52,298 nt of DNA from JAVBQG01 sp031549185 (lineage in GTDB: Bacteria; Synergistota; Synergistia; Synergistales; Synergistaceae), in contig JAVBQG010000042.1 in assembly GCA_031549185.1 (NCBI GenBank), forward strand, positions 1 through 52,298. Direction: 5' to 3'. Position numbers and translations under genes: made by a program. Shown here one piece after another: positions 1 to 8,734 of this stretch. Within the stretch, counting starts at the first letter, position 1; each line of letters starts with the position of its first letter. The notes below the pieces were generated by a model that did no database searches, had not been told where the DNA came from, and was given only the letters and a program-made list of their open reading frames with translations.

Positions 1-51
1 CGCCAGATGCAGTCGTTCCGACTCGGACCGCTTCTTCGCCCTCTTCATCAT
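1..51 (-). CDS. possible start of a gene running off the left edge
   Basis: On the minus strand two adjacent ATG codons at 51 and 48 open a reading frame that stays open to the window edge. The 17 visible residues are very basic and begin MMKRAKKRSESERLH. A G-rich stretch about 12 bases upstream could be a weak ribosome binding site. Too little is visible to name a family. The frame could also be chance, since it is only 17 codons long. Confidence 0.25.
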   Translation of the reverse strand, partial: MMKRAKKRSESERLHLA

Positions 52-128
52 AAAAAATGCAACCCCCCGCTTATCTCGGTTGGTCGCAGTGTAAAACAGA
101 TTATCGGTGATTGACAGGTACGGCGGGT

Positions 129-157
129 TTGACGGTTACCCCGATCCCACGTATATT
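129..157 (+). promoter_or_regulatory. candidate sigma-70 promoter for the AraC-type regulator
   Basis: TTGACG at 129-134 and TATATT at 152-157 are separated by exactly 17 bases, a good housekeeping promoter match. It would give a 5' untranslated region of a little over 200 bases before the GTG start at 381. The stretch 158-380 otherwise shows no gene or clear structure that I can support. Confidence 0.4.
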
Positions 158-380
158 ATAGCAAACAAGATCTTTTTCACCAACCAGCTTTTTTACCAGT
201 ATCGATGCGAGTTGTGTACATCGCGGCATTCACAGCCTCGCACCGCCGACGCAGGAAGGGGCCTACAGCGAGGGCAACTTCCGCGCCGCTGCCCCACGGC
301 GATCCCCGCATTGCGCCCTTGCGCCCCACCTTTGCGCGATATACAGTGCGCGGACGGACAAACGAAGGGAGAGACCGGCT

Positions 381-1211
381 GTGAGCGTCAGGAATCCGTT
401 TTTCTACATCCACTACTGCAACCGCAGGGAGAATGCGGACCAGCGGGGGCATCTCAGGGTCGTCCGGTGGACGACCACGCACCACGAGCTTGCGCTGGCC
501 ACCGGGGGCGCCGGCAGGATGCTGATGGGAAAGCGGACCTACCCGATTCAAAAGGGGATGCTCTTCTATCTGCGCCCCGGCGAGGAGTACTCCGTCATCC
601 ACCACACCGCGACGCCCGCCAGCTTCCTCACCGTCCGCTTCAGCTACGCCCGCGTCACCTTCAGCGAAGGGATATGGGGCATCGAGGACGGCGGCGCGCC
701 CCTTTCGATCCCGCCCGCCCAGGAGTTGAAGAATTACCGCGCCGTCGAATACATCTTCAATCGCCTGGTCGAGTCTTGGACGGCGAAGCGGCCGAATTAC
801 GCCTTTGCGGCAAAAACCCTTCTGCAACAGTTGATCATCGTCGTCGAACGACCGGGCGGGGAGCGGCCGGGTCACAGCACGGAGGCCAAGGTCGAGAGGG
901 CCATCGAGTACATGCACCGGCACATCGGGGAGCGGCTCGCCCTGTCCGAGCTCTCGGAGGTCGCGGGGCTCTCCCCCTTCTATCTGTCGAAGGCCTTCCG
1001 CCGCGCGACCGGCTACTCGACTGTCGAATACTTCAACCGGATGAAGATCGACAAGGCAAAGGAGCTGCTGGTCGAGGGCGAGGACAAAAAGGTCAAAGAG
1101 GTGGCGCGCAAGCTCGGCTTCGCCGACGAATTTTACTTCAGCCGGCTGTTCAAAAAAATCGAGGGCGTCTCACCGTCCGAATTCCATAGCAAAATAATCC
1201 ATGATGTTTAG
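381..1211 (+). CDS. AraC-family transcriptional regulator
   Basis: A 276-residue regulator. The C-terminal 100 residues carry the two helix-turn-helix units of the AraC/XylS family: the first around LSELSEVAGLSPFYLSKAFR, then VKEVARKLGFADEFYFSRLF followed by the family ending KKIEGVSPSEF. The N-terminal 150 residues fit a cupin-like sensing domain (for example LRPGEEYSVIHH), so it probably responds to a small molecule, unknown here. The start is a GTG at 381 with a purine-rich AAGGGAGAG just upstream. The MFS exporter gene begins 64 bases downstream on the same strand, so control of that transporter is a reasonable inference. The family call is firm; the ligand and targets are not known. Confidence 0.9.
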   Translation: MSVRNPFFYIHYCNRRENADQRGHLRVVRWTTTHHELALATGGAGRMLMGKRTYPIQKGMLFYLRPGEEYSVIHHTATPASFLTVRFSYARVTFSEGIWGIEDGGAPLSIPPAQELKNYRAVEYIFNRLVESWTAKRPNYAFAAKTLLQQLIIVVERPGGERPGHSTEAKVERAIEYMHRHIGERLALSELSEVAGLSPFYLSKAFRRATGYSTVEYFNRMKIDKAKELLVEGEDKKVKEVARKLGFADEFYFSRLFKKIEGVSPSEFHSKIIHDV

Positions 1212-1275
1212 CTTTGTACATGGAAGGAGCGGATCGATGGACATACAATACACGCATCTTTGAAAAAGGAAGTGC

Positions 1276-2493
1276 GTGAAATTGCAAGTCTGGAAGAAAA
1301 ATCTCGCCGTCTGCTGGTTCGGTATGTTCATGGTGGGCGTCGGATTCAGTCAAATCGCCCCGCTGCTGCCGTTGTACGTCCAGCAGCTCGGCGTCGCGAA
1401 TATGAACGCCGTCGCGCGCCTCTCCGGGTTCGCGTTCGGCATCACCTACGTTGCGTCCGCCCTCTTCGCACCCGTCTGGGGGACCATGGCGGATCGGGTC
1501 GGCTGCAGGCCGATGATGCTGCGGGCAAGCCTGGGAATGGCCGTCATCCTCGCGGCGACGGGGCTCGTGACGAACGTGTATGCGCTGATCGTCACTCGTG
1601 TGCTGCTTGGCGTCATCTCGGGCTTCAACGCGGCCTGCATCACGCTGATCTCGTCGCAAGTCGGCGAGGGCCGCGCCGGATGGGCGATGGGCGTCCTCTC
1701 CACCTCCTACATTGCTGGCGCCCTGATCGGCCCCACGATGGGAGGGGTTGTGGCCGACCACCTGGGCATTCGCGTCTCGTTTTTCATAACGGGCGCTTTG
1801 CTGATGCTCTCGTTCGTCTCGACCTACTTCTTCGTGGAGGAGTCCTTCGTGCCCCGCGTGGAGAAGGCGCCGAGCACGCGGGAGATCATCGCCCGGATCC
1901 CCGAAAAGGGCCTGACCGTCTCGCTGTGCCTGACGTCCTTCATGCTGTCGCTGGCGATCTTCTCGGCGGAGCCGATCGTCACGGTCTACGTCTCCACGCT
2001 GGTCAAGGGTACGCACGACCTCGCCCTGCTGTCGGGGCTGGTCTTCTCGGTCTCCGGCCTGGCGACCATCGCGACGGCGCCGAACCTGGGAAAACTCTCG
2101 GACCGCTACGGACCGGAGAAGATCATGCTGATCGCGCTCCTCTTCGCGGGCATCGTCTTCATACCGCAGGCCTTCGTGAGGACGCTCTGGCAGTTGATGG
2201 CGCTGCGCTTTATGGTGGGGTTGGCGGCGGGCGGCTTGAACCCCTCCCTCAACGTGATGCTCAAGAAGATCACGCCGGCGCCGCTCACCGGCAGCGTCTT
2301 CGGCCTCGCGACGGCGGCGAGCTCGCTGGGCGTCTTCGGCGGCTCGGTCCTGGGCGGGCAGGTCGCGGCGGACCTAGGCATACGATACGTGTTCATCGTC
2401 ACGGCAGCCCTGCTGCTGCTCAACGTTCTGATGGCCTACTTCTCCGTCTACAAAAAACTGACGGTGCCGATCGCCTGCGGCGGGACCCGCTGA
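1276..2493 (+). CDS. MFS transporter, DHA1-type drug exporter
   Basis: A 405-residue inner-membrane protein with about 12 hydrophobic segments, typical in length for 12-TM major facilitator proteins. After the second segment the loop reads WGTMADRVGCRPMM, a good match to MFS motif A (GxxxDRxGRR). Overall it resembles DHA1 proton-coupled multidrug exporters of the TetA/MdtG sort. The start is GTG at 1276, preceded by AAAAAGGAAG with good spacing; a long overlapping frame in another phase is a shadow. It follows an AraC regulator and ends at a strong terminator, so the two probably form a regulator-exporter pair. The substrate cannot be read from sequence. Confidence 0.88.
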   Translation: MKLQVWKKNLAVCWFGMFMVGVGFSQIAPLLPLYVQQLGVANMNAVARLSGFAFGITYVASALFAPVWGTMADRVGCRPMMLRASLGMAVILAATGLVTNVYALIVTRVLLGVISGFNAACITLISSQVGEGRAGWAMGVLSTSYIAGALIGPTMGGVVADHLGIRVSFFITGALLMLSFVSTYFFVEESFVPRVEKAPSTREIIARIPEKGLTVSLCLTSFMLSLAIFSAEPIVTVYVSTLVKGTHDLALLSGLVFSVSGLATIATAPNLGKLSDRYGPEKIMLIALLFAGIVFIPQAFVRTLWQLMALRFMVGLAAGGLNPSLNVMLKKITPAPLTGSVFGLATAASSLGVFGGSVLGGQVAADLGIRYVFIVTAALLLLNVLMAYFSVYKKLTVPIACGGTR

Positions 2494-2524
2494 CGCAGGA
2501 ACCGGTTCTTATGGAACACACAGA

Positions 2525-2562
2525 CGGCGCGCCTCGCTCTCGGAAGCGGGCGCGCCGTTTTT
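2525..2562 (+). terminator. Rho-independent terminator after the MFS gene
   Basis: A perfect 9-bp GC stem, CGGCGCGCC at 2525-2533 with GGCGCGCCG at 2549-2557, is followed at once by five T residues. It lies 30 bases after the MFS stop codon. Confidence 0.85.
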
Positions 2563-2616
2563 GCGCTACAATATGGCGGACGCAAAACACCCACGAAAGG
2601 GTTGAGGAGGGGGCCC

Positions 2617-4443
2617 ATGCCGCACACCGAGGAGCACTTCGAGGGCAGCAAGAAATCCGGTTTTGCGGTATGGGCGGGGATGTGGCCGTTTTTCAAGCCC
2701 TACCGGGCACAGATGGCGCGCATCGCGTCGTTGATGCTGGTGGCGGCGGTCGTAGACGTGCTGATCCCGCTCTATCAGAAGTACATCATCGACCATTTCA
2801 TCGTGCCGGGCACGACCGAGGGCATCGCCCCCGTGGCGCTCGCCGGGGCGGCGGCGATGGCCGTCTCGATGGTCTCGGTCATGGTCTTCGCGCGCTCGGC
2901 CATCCGCGTGGAGATGGGCTTCGCCCGGGATCTCAAGAAGGCCTGCTTCGACCACCTGCAGACGCTCTCGCTCTCGTATTACAACACCACCCCGGTCGGC
3001 TACATCATCGCGCGCGTGATGTCGGACACCGGGCGCATCGGGCTGCTCGTCGCCTGGGGGCTGGTCGACGTCGTCTGGGGCCTCTCGTACGTGGCGTTCG
3101 CAACCGTCGCCATGCTGCTGCTCGACTTTCGCCTCGGCGTCTTCCTCCTCGTCATGATCCCTCCGATGGCGCTCGTCACGAGCTGGTTCCAGACGCGCAT
3201 CCTGCGCTACAACCGCGCGGTGCGGCGCGTCAACTCGCGCATCACGGGCGCGTTCAACGAGGGGATCATGGGCGCGCGCACGTCGAAGACGCTGGTGATC
3301 GAAGAGATCAACATCGGCGAGTTCGACGGCGTGACGAAGGAGATGTACGGCAGTTCGATCCGCGCCGCCTCGCTCTCCGCCGCCTTCATGCCGATCATCA
3401 TGATGTTCGGCGCCTTCGCCATGGCCATCATCCTCACGCGCGGCGGCGGCTACGTCATGCACGGCACGATGCTGCTGGGCACTCTGTCGGCGATGGTGTC
3501 GTACGCGATCAACATCTTCGAGCCGATCCAGAACATGGCGCGCATCTTCGCCGAGGTGGTCGCCACGCAGGCCAATATCGAGCGCGTGGAGGCTCTGCTG
3601 GCGAAGGAACCGGAGATCGTCGACGAGCCCGCGGTGATCGAGCGGTACGGCGACAGCTTCGAGCCGAAACGCGAAAACTGGGAGCCGCTGGCGGGCGACA
3701 TCACGTTCGACGACGTGACCTTCCGCTACCCCGACGGCGACGAGAACGTGCTGGAGCACTTCGACCTGCACGTGCCCGCCGGCACCTGCGTCGCGATCGT
3801 CGGGGAGACCGGCGCGGGAAAGTCTACGCTGGTCAACCTCGTCTGCCGCTTTTTCGAGCCAACTTCCGGCAGAATTCTGATCGACGGGCGCGACTACCGC
3901 GAGCGCTCGCAGCTGTGGCTGCACTCGAACATCGGCTACGTGCTGCAGAGTCCGCACCTCTTCTCCGGCAGCGTGCGCGAGAACATCCGCTACGGCCGGC
4001 TCGACGCCACCGACGACGAGATCATGGAGGCGGCAACCCTCGTGTCGGCGGACGCCGCCATCGCGAAGCTGCCGGAGGGATTGGACAGCGACGTCGGCGA
4101 GGGCGGCGATCGCCTCTCGACCGGCGAGAAGCAGCTGATCTCGTTCGCCCGCGCTGTGCTGGCCGATCCGCGCATCTTCGTACTCGACGAGGCCACGTCG
4201 TCGATCGACACGGACACCGAGCGCCTGATCCAGAACGCGATCACGCACATCCTCAAAGGCCGCACAAGCTTCCTGATCGCCCACCGCCTCTCGACGATCA
4301 AGATGGCCGACCTGATCCTGGTCGTACGCGACGGCAAGATCGTCGAACAGGGCACGCACGGGGAGTTGCTGAAACAGAAGGGCTACTACCGGCAGCTGTA
4401 TTCGATGCAGTTCGAGCGGGAGATGATGGGGAAAGCTCGTTGA
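2617..4443 (+). CDS. ABC exporter half-transporter, fused permease and ATPase
   Basis: About 608 residues in the classic order of a type IV ABC exporter: a six-helix membrane domain (about residues 25-310) followed by a nucleotide-binding domain (about 350-600). The ATPase shows Walker A GETGAGKST, signature LSTGEKQ, Walker B IFVLDEATSSID and the switch histidine in LIAHRLST. Such proteins export drugs, lipids or peptides as homo- or heterodimers; no second half-transporter lies next to it, so a homodimer is likely. The ATG at 2617 is preferred because GAGGAGG sits at 2604-2610; an in-frame TTG at 2602 would overlap that site. It is monocistronic, bounded by terminators on both sides. The substrate is unknown. 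Confidence 0.92.
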   Translation: MPHTEEHFEGSKKSGFAVWAGMWPFFKPYRAQMARIASLMLVAAVVDVLIPLYQKYIIDHFIVPGTTEGIAPVALAGAAAMAVSMVSVMVFARSAIRVEMGFARDLKKACFDHLQTLSLSYYNTTPVGYIIARVMSDTGRIGLLVAWGLVDVVWGLSYVAFATVAMLLLDFRLGVFLLVMIPPMALVTSWFQTRILRYNRAVRRVNSRITGAFNEGIMGARTSKTLVIEEINIGEFDGVTKEMYGSSIRAASLSAAFMPIIMMFGAFAMAIILTRGGGYVMHGTMLLGTLSAMVSYAINIFEPIQNMARIFAEVVATQANIERVEALLAKEPEIVDEPAVIERYGDSFEPKRENWEPLAGDITFDDVTFRYPDGDENVLEHFDLHVPAGTCVAIVGETGAGKSTLVNLVCRFFEPTSGRILIDGRDYRERSQLWLHSNIGYVLQSPHLFSGSVRENIRYGRLDATDDEIMEAATLVSADAAIAKLPEGLDSDVGEGGDRLSTGEKQLISFARAVLADPRIFVLDEATSSIDTDTERLIQNAITHILKGRTSFLIAHRLSTIKMADLILVVRDGKIVEQGTHGELLKQKGYYRQLYSMQFEREMMGKAR

Positions 4444-4515
4444 CAGAAGAGACGACACGCGTATAACAGGATCATCCAAGAGGGGGCACTTTGGGGGGGC
4501 AAAAAGGACACCATT

Positions 4516-4556
4516 AAACCCCATAAGCATAGGCTATTCCCATGCTTATGGGGTTT
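4516..4556. terminator. bidirectional terminator between convergent genes
   Basis: A perfect 15-bp inverted repeat, AAACCCCATAAGCAT at 4516-4530 and its complement at 4542-4556, with an 11-base loop. The A-rich and T-rich flanks let it work for the ABC exporter gene on the plus strand and for the pilin genes on the minus strand. Confidence 0.85.
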
Positions 4557-4566
4557 TCAGGGACGA

Positions 4567-4974
4567 CTAATTACTCCTCAATTCCGCATCCGAGATTACG
4601 ATAAAAAACGAACTCGCCATGAGATCGCTTTTTTTATTGTTTTGTTTCACCTTATAGTAGATTGCCTTAAAATCCACTGTCTTCGCTTGACCGGCACGGG
4701 GTGTTCCACGCAGAGAAACGATTGTCGCCTCTATATCCGAAGGAACGCTTACCGTGTTTTTTTGCCGCGACTCCTTTGCCAGGCCAACTCGTTCTACCTT
4801 CGCGTAGTCTCTGACTCTCCCACGCGCAACGGACGAAACCCTCGTCGCGTAATTCATACTCTCAAGTGCGCTCCAGATTCCGATAACCAGCAGCATCAAT
4901 GCCACCAGTACTTCAATCAGGATGAATCCACGCGATCTCGTACGCCTTACCGCTCTTAAACGTTTCCCGTTCAT
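4567..4974 (-). CDS. minor type IV pilin, PilV/GspI-like
   Basis: A 135-residue protein with a basic leader ending in Gly and then FILIEVLVALMLLVIG, the prepilin cleavage site with Glu at mature position 5 and a hydrophobic alpha-1 helix. This pattern (FxLIEVLVAL) is typical of PilV/GspI minor pilins. After PilD-type processing it would sit in the membrane and join the tip complex of a type IV pilus or a related secretion filament. Its ATG overlaps the stop of the preceding gene as ATGA at 4971-4974, so it is translationally coupled and last in a three-gene operon. A weak GspI versus PilV distinction is all the sequence allows. It lacks any visible C-terminal cysteine pair. Confidence 0.8.
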   Translation of the reverse strand: MNGKRLRAVRRTRSRGFILIEVLVALMLLVIGIWSALESMNYATRVSSVARGRVRDYAKVERVGLAKESRQKNTVSVPSDIEATIVSLRGTPRAGQAKTVDFKAIYYKVKQNNKKSDLMASSFFIVISDAELRSN

Positions 4975-5462
4975 CTCGCTACTCCCTGTATATCTCGCCT
5001 GACTGGTTCACTCCAACGTATTTTCCCGACACGACTCTTCGGAGCGACGTCGACAGACACGCCCCATGCCGTCTTCTTGTCATCTCCGCCGGCAAACCGC
5101 CCCTCCGCTGAGATTCTCCAGATACCACCGTCCGGTTCGATTTGGTATTCAACGGAGACAGGAGGAAGCCCCTTGCCGTCATCCCCCTCCTCGCCAACCA
5201 CTACAACACCGGACAGCGGGGACGTGATGTCGAGCCACGCATTCGCTCGCTCCCCGTCTAGGATACTGTATGCGAGCGAATCAGCCGTACTCACAACTAC
5301 CTGCTTCAACAGCGCATGTTTTTCGAATGTCGCGGTATAACGCACGTCCATATTCGCCATCGTTAGCATCGTCGCACAGAACATCGAAAGGAGCAGCAAG
5401 GATGTTAATGCGATCGGCAGAATAAACCCCCTGTGTCTTGTTTTTACACTCTTTGTTTCCAC
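4971..5462 (-). CDS. PilX/GspK-like minor pilin
   Basis: About 163 residues, with a basic leader METKSVKTRHRG and then FILPIALTSLLLLSMFCATM, a hydrophobic helix lacking the Glu at position 5 that major pilins have. Absence of Glu5 is characteristic of PilX/GspK initiators, which cap the minor-pilin complex. The body includes TADSLAYSILDGERANAW, reminiscent of PilX N-terminal families. I favour GTG at 5462 as the start because AAGGA lies 8 bases upstream; an earlier GTG at 5498 would overlap the upstream gene by 20 bases and has no good ribosome binding site. It sits between the giant pilin gene and the PilV-like gene and is tightly coupled to both. Confidence 0.72.
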   Translation of the reverse strand: METKSVKTRHRGFILPIALTSLLLLSMFCATMLTMANMDVRYTATFEKHALLKQVVVSTADSLAYSILDGERANAWLDITSPLSGVVVVGEEGDDGKGLPPVSVEYQIEPDGGIWRISAEGRFAGGDDKKTAWGVSVDVAPKSRVGKIRWSEPVRRDIQGVAR

Positions 5463-5478
5463 TTTACGTATCCTTGCC

Positions 5479-8406
5479 TCACTTTGCACTATAGACACTC
5501 TCGACTTTTGTGTCGTCTTGATAGATCGATTGCTTCAGACCAAGAAGTTCTCTGACTTCTTCTGGTGCAAACCCTTCTCCAATCCATGTGTCATGAAGGG
5601 TAAAACCGCTCTCCCCGGCGCCATACTGCGCCAGACCCCACAAACGCATCCCGAACGTACGTTCGCGTTTTTTATCGTATACAACCTTGTTTTTATTGGT
5701 CCGCCGGTAGGGCAACTGCGTGCCTTGATAGACCGAGAGGAATCGTCTCTCGGTAGGGCTGATCGCCGCGTTGTCCTTATCGCTCTTGTTCTGCGGGGAG
5801 ATTTCGTATTCGTTCTGCCCGTAGTCCCATCCACGCACGGCATACAGCCCCATCACGGGAGGTCTGTCTACCGTACTCGACTGCTTCATACCCAGCCGTC
5901 CATAAAGCCCGGGAGTTTTCGGGCTTATCTCGCCGGTGTAGATTGTGCCGTTCTTGATCAAACCCGGCATGAGGGGATTCTGGTAATCCTCCGCTTTATA
6001 CGTGTACATACCGAACTCATTATCCTGTATTGTGTCCCCATTGTTTAGATCCACTGCAATCGGTGGAGTCCACACCTTGTCGTTACCCATCTTGTAATCG
6101 GGGTGACTCGCAGTGACCGACTCAAGCCACGAGCGAATACGCATACCGCGTCGCCGAAATGACTGATCGTCGCCCTCCCGCGGTTCGGGAGCGGCTATTT
6201 CATGCATCATGCCGTTGGACATCTTCTTGAAAACGGAGGCGGAATCGAGTGTCCACGTGTCACCCTTGAACTTGCCAAACCACATCGGCTTCGAGTAGAC
6301 GTAGTTTCTCGAATCGGCCCAGTTCGTTGCGCCGGGTTTAAGCTTGATCTCCTCGGCACGAACGATCAAATCTCCTGCCTTGTGCCCGCCATCGCTTTGC
6401 TCTGCCCAACCCGCCTCAAGTTCCGAAGGAAGAATGTCCCGCGTGACTTCAAGAATCGTCAATTTCGTGATTGTGCGTTGCGTCCAATTTCTCTGTGCCT
6501 GCGGATCTTTTCGAATCGCCCATAGGCCATCCCATCGAAATCCCTTGTCCGGATCGGCTTTGTCCCACGTCTGCAAATGTTTCGGCGAGTAGATCGAGCA
6601 ACCGAAATCCGTTTGCACCGTTCCGTAACCGGGGGCGGAGAAGGCGAGGGCTCTTGTTTTGTCGAACTTTTCCGCTTTATCCTGCATGAAGGTGTCGGCC
6701 TTCGCTCTCGGCGAAGTGGCTGGCAAACGGTACAGGATATTCTCGAACGCTGAGCGTCCTGCGTTTTCGGAGAAATTTTCACTCCCAGCCAGAGAGACGA
6801 TATCCTTCGGCGCCGTTTTTTTGACTGAGTCATAGACATACATCACGCGAGCACCAGGTTCGCCGATAAGGCCAAGGTCGCTGTTGCCCTGCTGAATGTT
6901 GTTTTCCATGTAGCGCAGAACGTAACCGGCAAGCCCCGGATCGACCTGGAAGACGTAACCGCTCGTCTCGTAGTTGCCGGACACGGGATTGCGCGCGATC
7001 GAGCTATCGCCGTTCAACAGCACACCAAACCCGCCCCCCAATCCTCGGTCGAGCGTGGTGTCTATGTAGATCGAATAGTTCGTAGCTCCGTATTTGCTCG
7101 TATCCATGTGTGAAAAGTACGAGTCGTCGAGTGTCAGTTGAAATTTCTGCGGTGCGTCGCTGCCGCCGGTTGCCTGCTTTGCGTCGGAAGCGAATGTTAC
7201 GTAACCTCGCCCGTTTTCATCGACGAGATAGGTCTCGACACCAGCCTTCTGATTGTTGATCTTGACGTCGCCATCACCATTGCCGCCTTCATGAAGATCT
7301 GAAAAAGCGGAAACGATATCCTTGAAAAGCGAGTCCGAGTTGATATCGCCAATTTTGACGTAAACAGGCATGTAATCACGCACATTCGATCCGCTGGGCG
7401 TATAAACCGCGGCCAGAATGAGGTATTTCCCGAGAATATCCCCAGGTACATCCGATACGGCATAACGCCCCTTGAACGTCTCGCCCTCCCGCAAAACATT
7501 CTCGTCCACATAGTCGACGCGAATTTCACCTCTCATTGCGGTATCTCCCGCCCGTGCGTTCACAACGTCGAAGGCGAAAAGTTTATTTTCGAGAAACGCC
7601 TTCAATTTATACGAATCGGGTTTCTCGGTCAGCGCCCTGTATTCGATATCTTCGAGAAGGCCGGGAGCAATATGAATCCATTTAAAGAGAACCTTATCCT
7701 CCTGCGGCGCATTCTCAATCTCCAATCGCCCCTCAAAGCCGAGCGAGAAGCTGTATTTAACGGATTTCCATGACGCCGGTACATCGCCAAAATCCGGTAG
7801 CGGTGGAGAGATATCGCCGCTATAAACTTCGACAACCGGAGTGCGGGACATGGATTTGTAGCGCAAAATCGGCCCCCAATCCCCACTGACACCATTTGGC
7901 GCTCTTACGATCATGCTTCTTTCCATCTCGACCAACGTATCGGGCATATTTCGATGCCCAACCGCCTTGAGCGTCACGCCCAGAATATCGCCACCGGCAG
8001 CGTCGGGCGAAATATCTCCCGAAATCCGCACCGGACCGAATTGCGCGTCGATCAAATACTCGGAGCCAGGTACGGGTGTGTCTATGCGCGCACCTTTGTC
8101 CCAATAGATCTCGTGCAGTTGCGCACCCTGGCGTACAATATAACGCCACCTCTCGTCGCGTAGCGCTACGTCCGTAATCCCGTGCGCCGCTGGCAGCGTC
8201 TCAACTTCGCTGGCAAAAGCGATTCCGCCCGGTAAGAATTCAAACGACGACTCGGCGCCACGCAAAGCCCGTGAGTATGAACTTGTCCGCTCAGATAACA
8301 CAAATCCCTGTCCAAAAACCAGCATAATTGCCCCGCCGATCATCAGCGCGATCAATGTGCCGATCAAAAGCTCTACCAATGTCATTCCCTTTTGATATTT
8401 TTTCAA
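5479..8406 (-). CDS. giant PilW/GspJ-like pilin with a large extracellular body
   Basis: About 975 residues. The N-terminus has a short leader ending KKYQKG, then MTLVELLIGTLIALMIGG, a textbook type III prepilin site with Glu5. PilW/GspJ minor pilins are normally 200-350 residues, so some 650 residues here are additional. The first 250 residues look PilW-like; the rest is rich in Asp, Gly, Tyr and Trp and looks like beta-rich extracellular domains that I cannot name. The start is uncertain: TTG at 8406 has GGAGG at 8419-8423, slightly far, and an in-frame TTG at 8433 has no better site. The DNA is less GC-rich than its surroundings. A tip adhesin carried by a minor pilin is a plausible role, by inference. 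Confidence 0.75.
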   Translation of the reverse strand: MKKYQKGMTLVELLIGTLIALMIGGAIMLVFGQGFVLSERTSSYSRALRGAESSFEFLPGGIAFASEVETLPAAHGITDVALRDERWRYIVRQGAQLHEIYWDKGARIDTPVPGSEYLIDAQFGPVRISGDISPDAAGGDILGVTLKAVGHRNMPDTLVEMERSMIVRAPNGVSGDWGPILRYKSMSRTPVVEVYSGDISPPLPDFGDVPASWKSVKYSFSLGFEGRLEIENAPQEDKVLFKWIHIAPGLLEDIEYRALTEKPDSYKLKAFLENKLFAFDVVNARAGDTAMRGEIRVDYVDENVLREGETFKGRYAVSDVPGDILGKYLILAAVYTPSGSNVRDYMPVYVKIGDINSDSLFKDIVSAFSDLHEGGNGDGDVKINNQKAGVETYLVDENGRGYVTFASDAKQATGGSDAPQKFQLTLDDSYFSHMDTSKYGATNYSIYIDTTLDRGLGGGFGVLLNGDSSIARNPVSGNYETSGYVFQVDPGLAGYVLRYMENNIQQGNSDLGLIGEPGARVMYVYDSVKKTAPKDIVSLAGSENFSENAGRSAFENILYRLPATSPRAKADTFMQDKAEKFDKTRALAFSAPGYGTVQTDFGCSIYSPKHLQTWDKADPDKGFRWDGLWAIRKDPQAQRNWTQRTITKLTILEVTRDILPSELEAGWAEQSDGGHKAGDLIVRAEEIKLKPGATNWADSRNYVYSKPMWFGKFKGDTWTLDSASVFKKMSNGMMHEIAAPEPREGDDQSFRRRGMRIRSWLESVTASHPDYKMGNDKVWTPPIAVDLNNGDTIQDNEFGMYTYKAEDYQNPLMPGLIKNGTIYTGEISPKTPGLYGRLGMKQSSTVDRPPVMGLYAVRGWDYGQNEYEISPQNKSDKDNAAISPTERRFLSVYQGTQLPYRRTNKNKVVYDKKRERTFGMRLWGLAQYGAGESGFTLHDTWIGEGFAPEEVRELLGLKQSIYQDDTKVESVYSAK

Positions 8407-8599
8407 AGTTTGCACATGCCTCCATGTTGCCAATTCACTAAACCGTTACTCCTTTTTTGTTTTTTCAAAAGCAAAACAGCCCCCCTCTGCGTATTTTAAA
8501 ACAAAAGCACTGTTTTGCATATGGTATTTTAGGCTCATTTGCGGAATAGGGACTGTTACTTATAGAATGGGATTGCCTCGATCGATGCCGATTGTCAAA

Positions 8600-8734
8600 T
8601 CAAGTGCAACACTCTTGGCCCCATCGCTTTTCCTCCTCAAAAAACTGTAGCGGAGTACGCCATCGCAGCGTTTTACGCGGGTGGGTGTTGAGTTTGTAGA
8701 CAATATCGTCCAAGCCTTTTTGTGCCAGACGTTC
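8600..8734 (-). pseudogene. remnant of an IS30-type transposase, C-terminal end only
   Basis: On the minus strand the frame ending at 8600 reads LDDIVYKLNTHPRKTLRWRT followed by PLQFFEEEKRW and a stop. The LN.(R/H)PRKTLxWxTP block is the characteristic C-terminal motif of IS30-family transposases. Everything upstream of it is missing: the metallo-beta-lactamase gene's stop codon at 8735 abuts the remnant directly. So only about 45 codons of the transposase survive. The neighbouring stretch 8434-8599, between this remnant and the pilin start, holds no gene or repeat I can support. Confidence 0.75.

Noticed and set aside
1260..4466. A 1068-codon plus-strand open frame across the MFS and ABC exporter genes
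   Set aside because: Its translation is Arg-rich and without any family feature, whereas the other frames give intact MFS and ABC motifs and a terminator lies in the middle. It is a by-product of high GC.
2566..4530. A 654-codon minus-strand frame opposite the ABC exporter
   Set aside because: It is rich in Asp, Arg, His and Val, typical of an antisense shadow of GC-rich coding DNA, and shows no motif.
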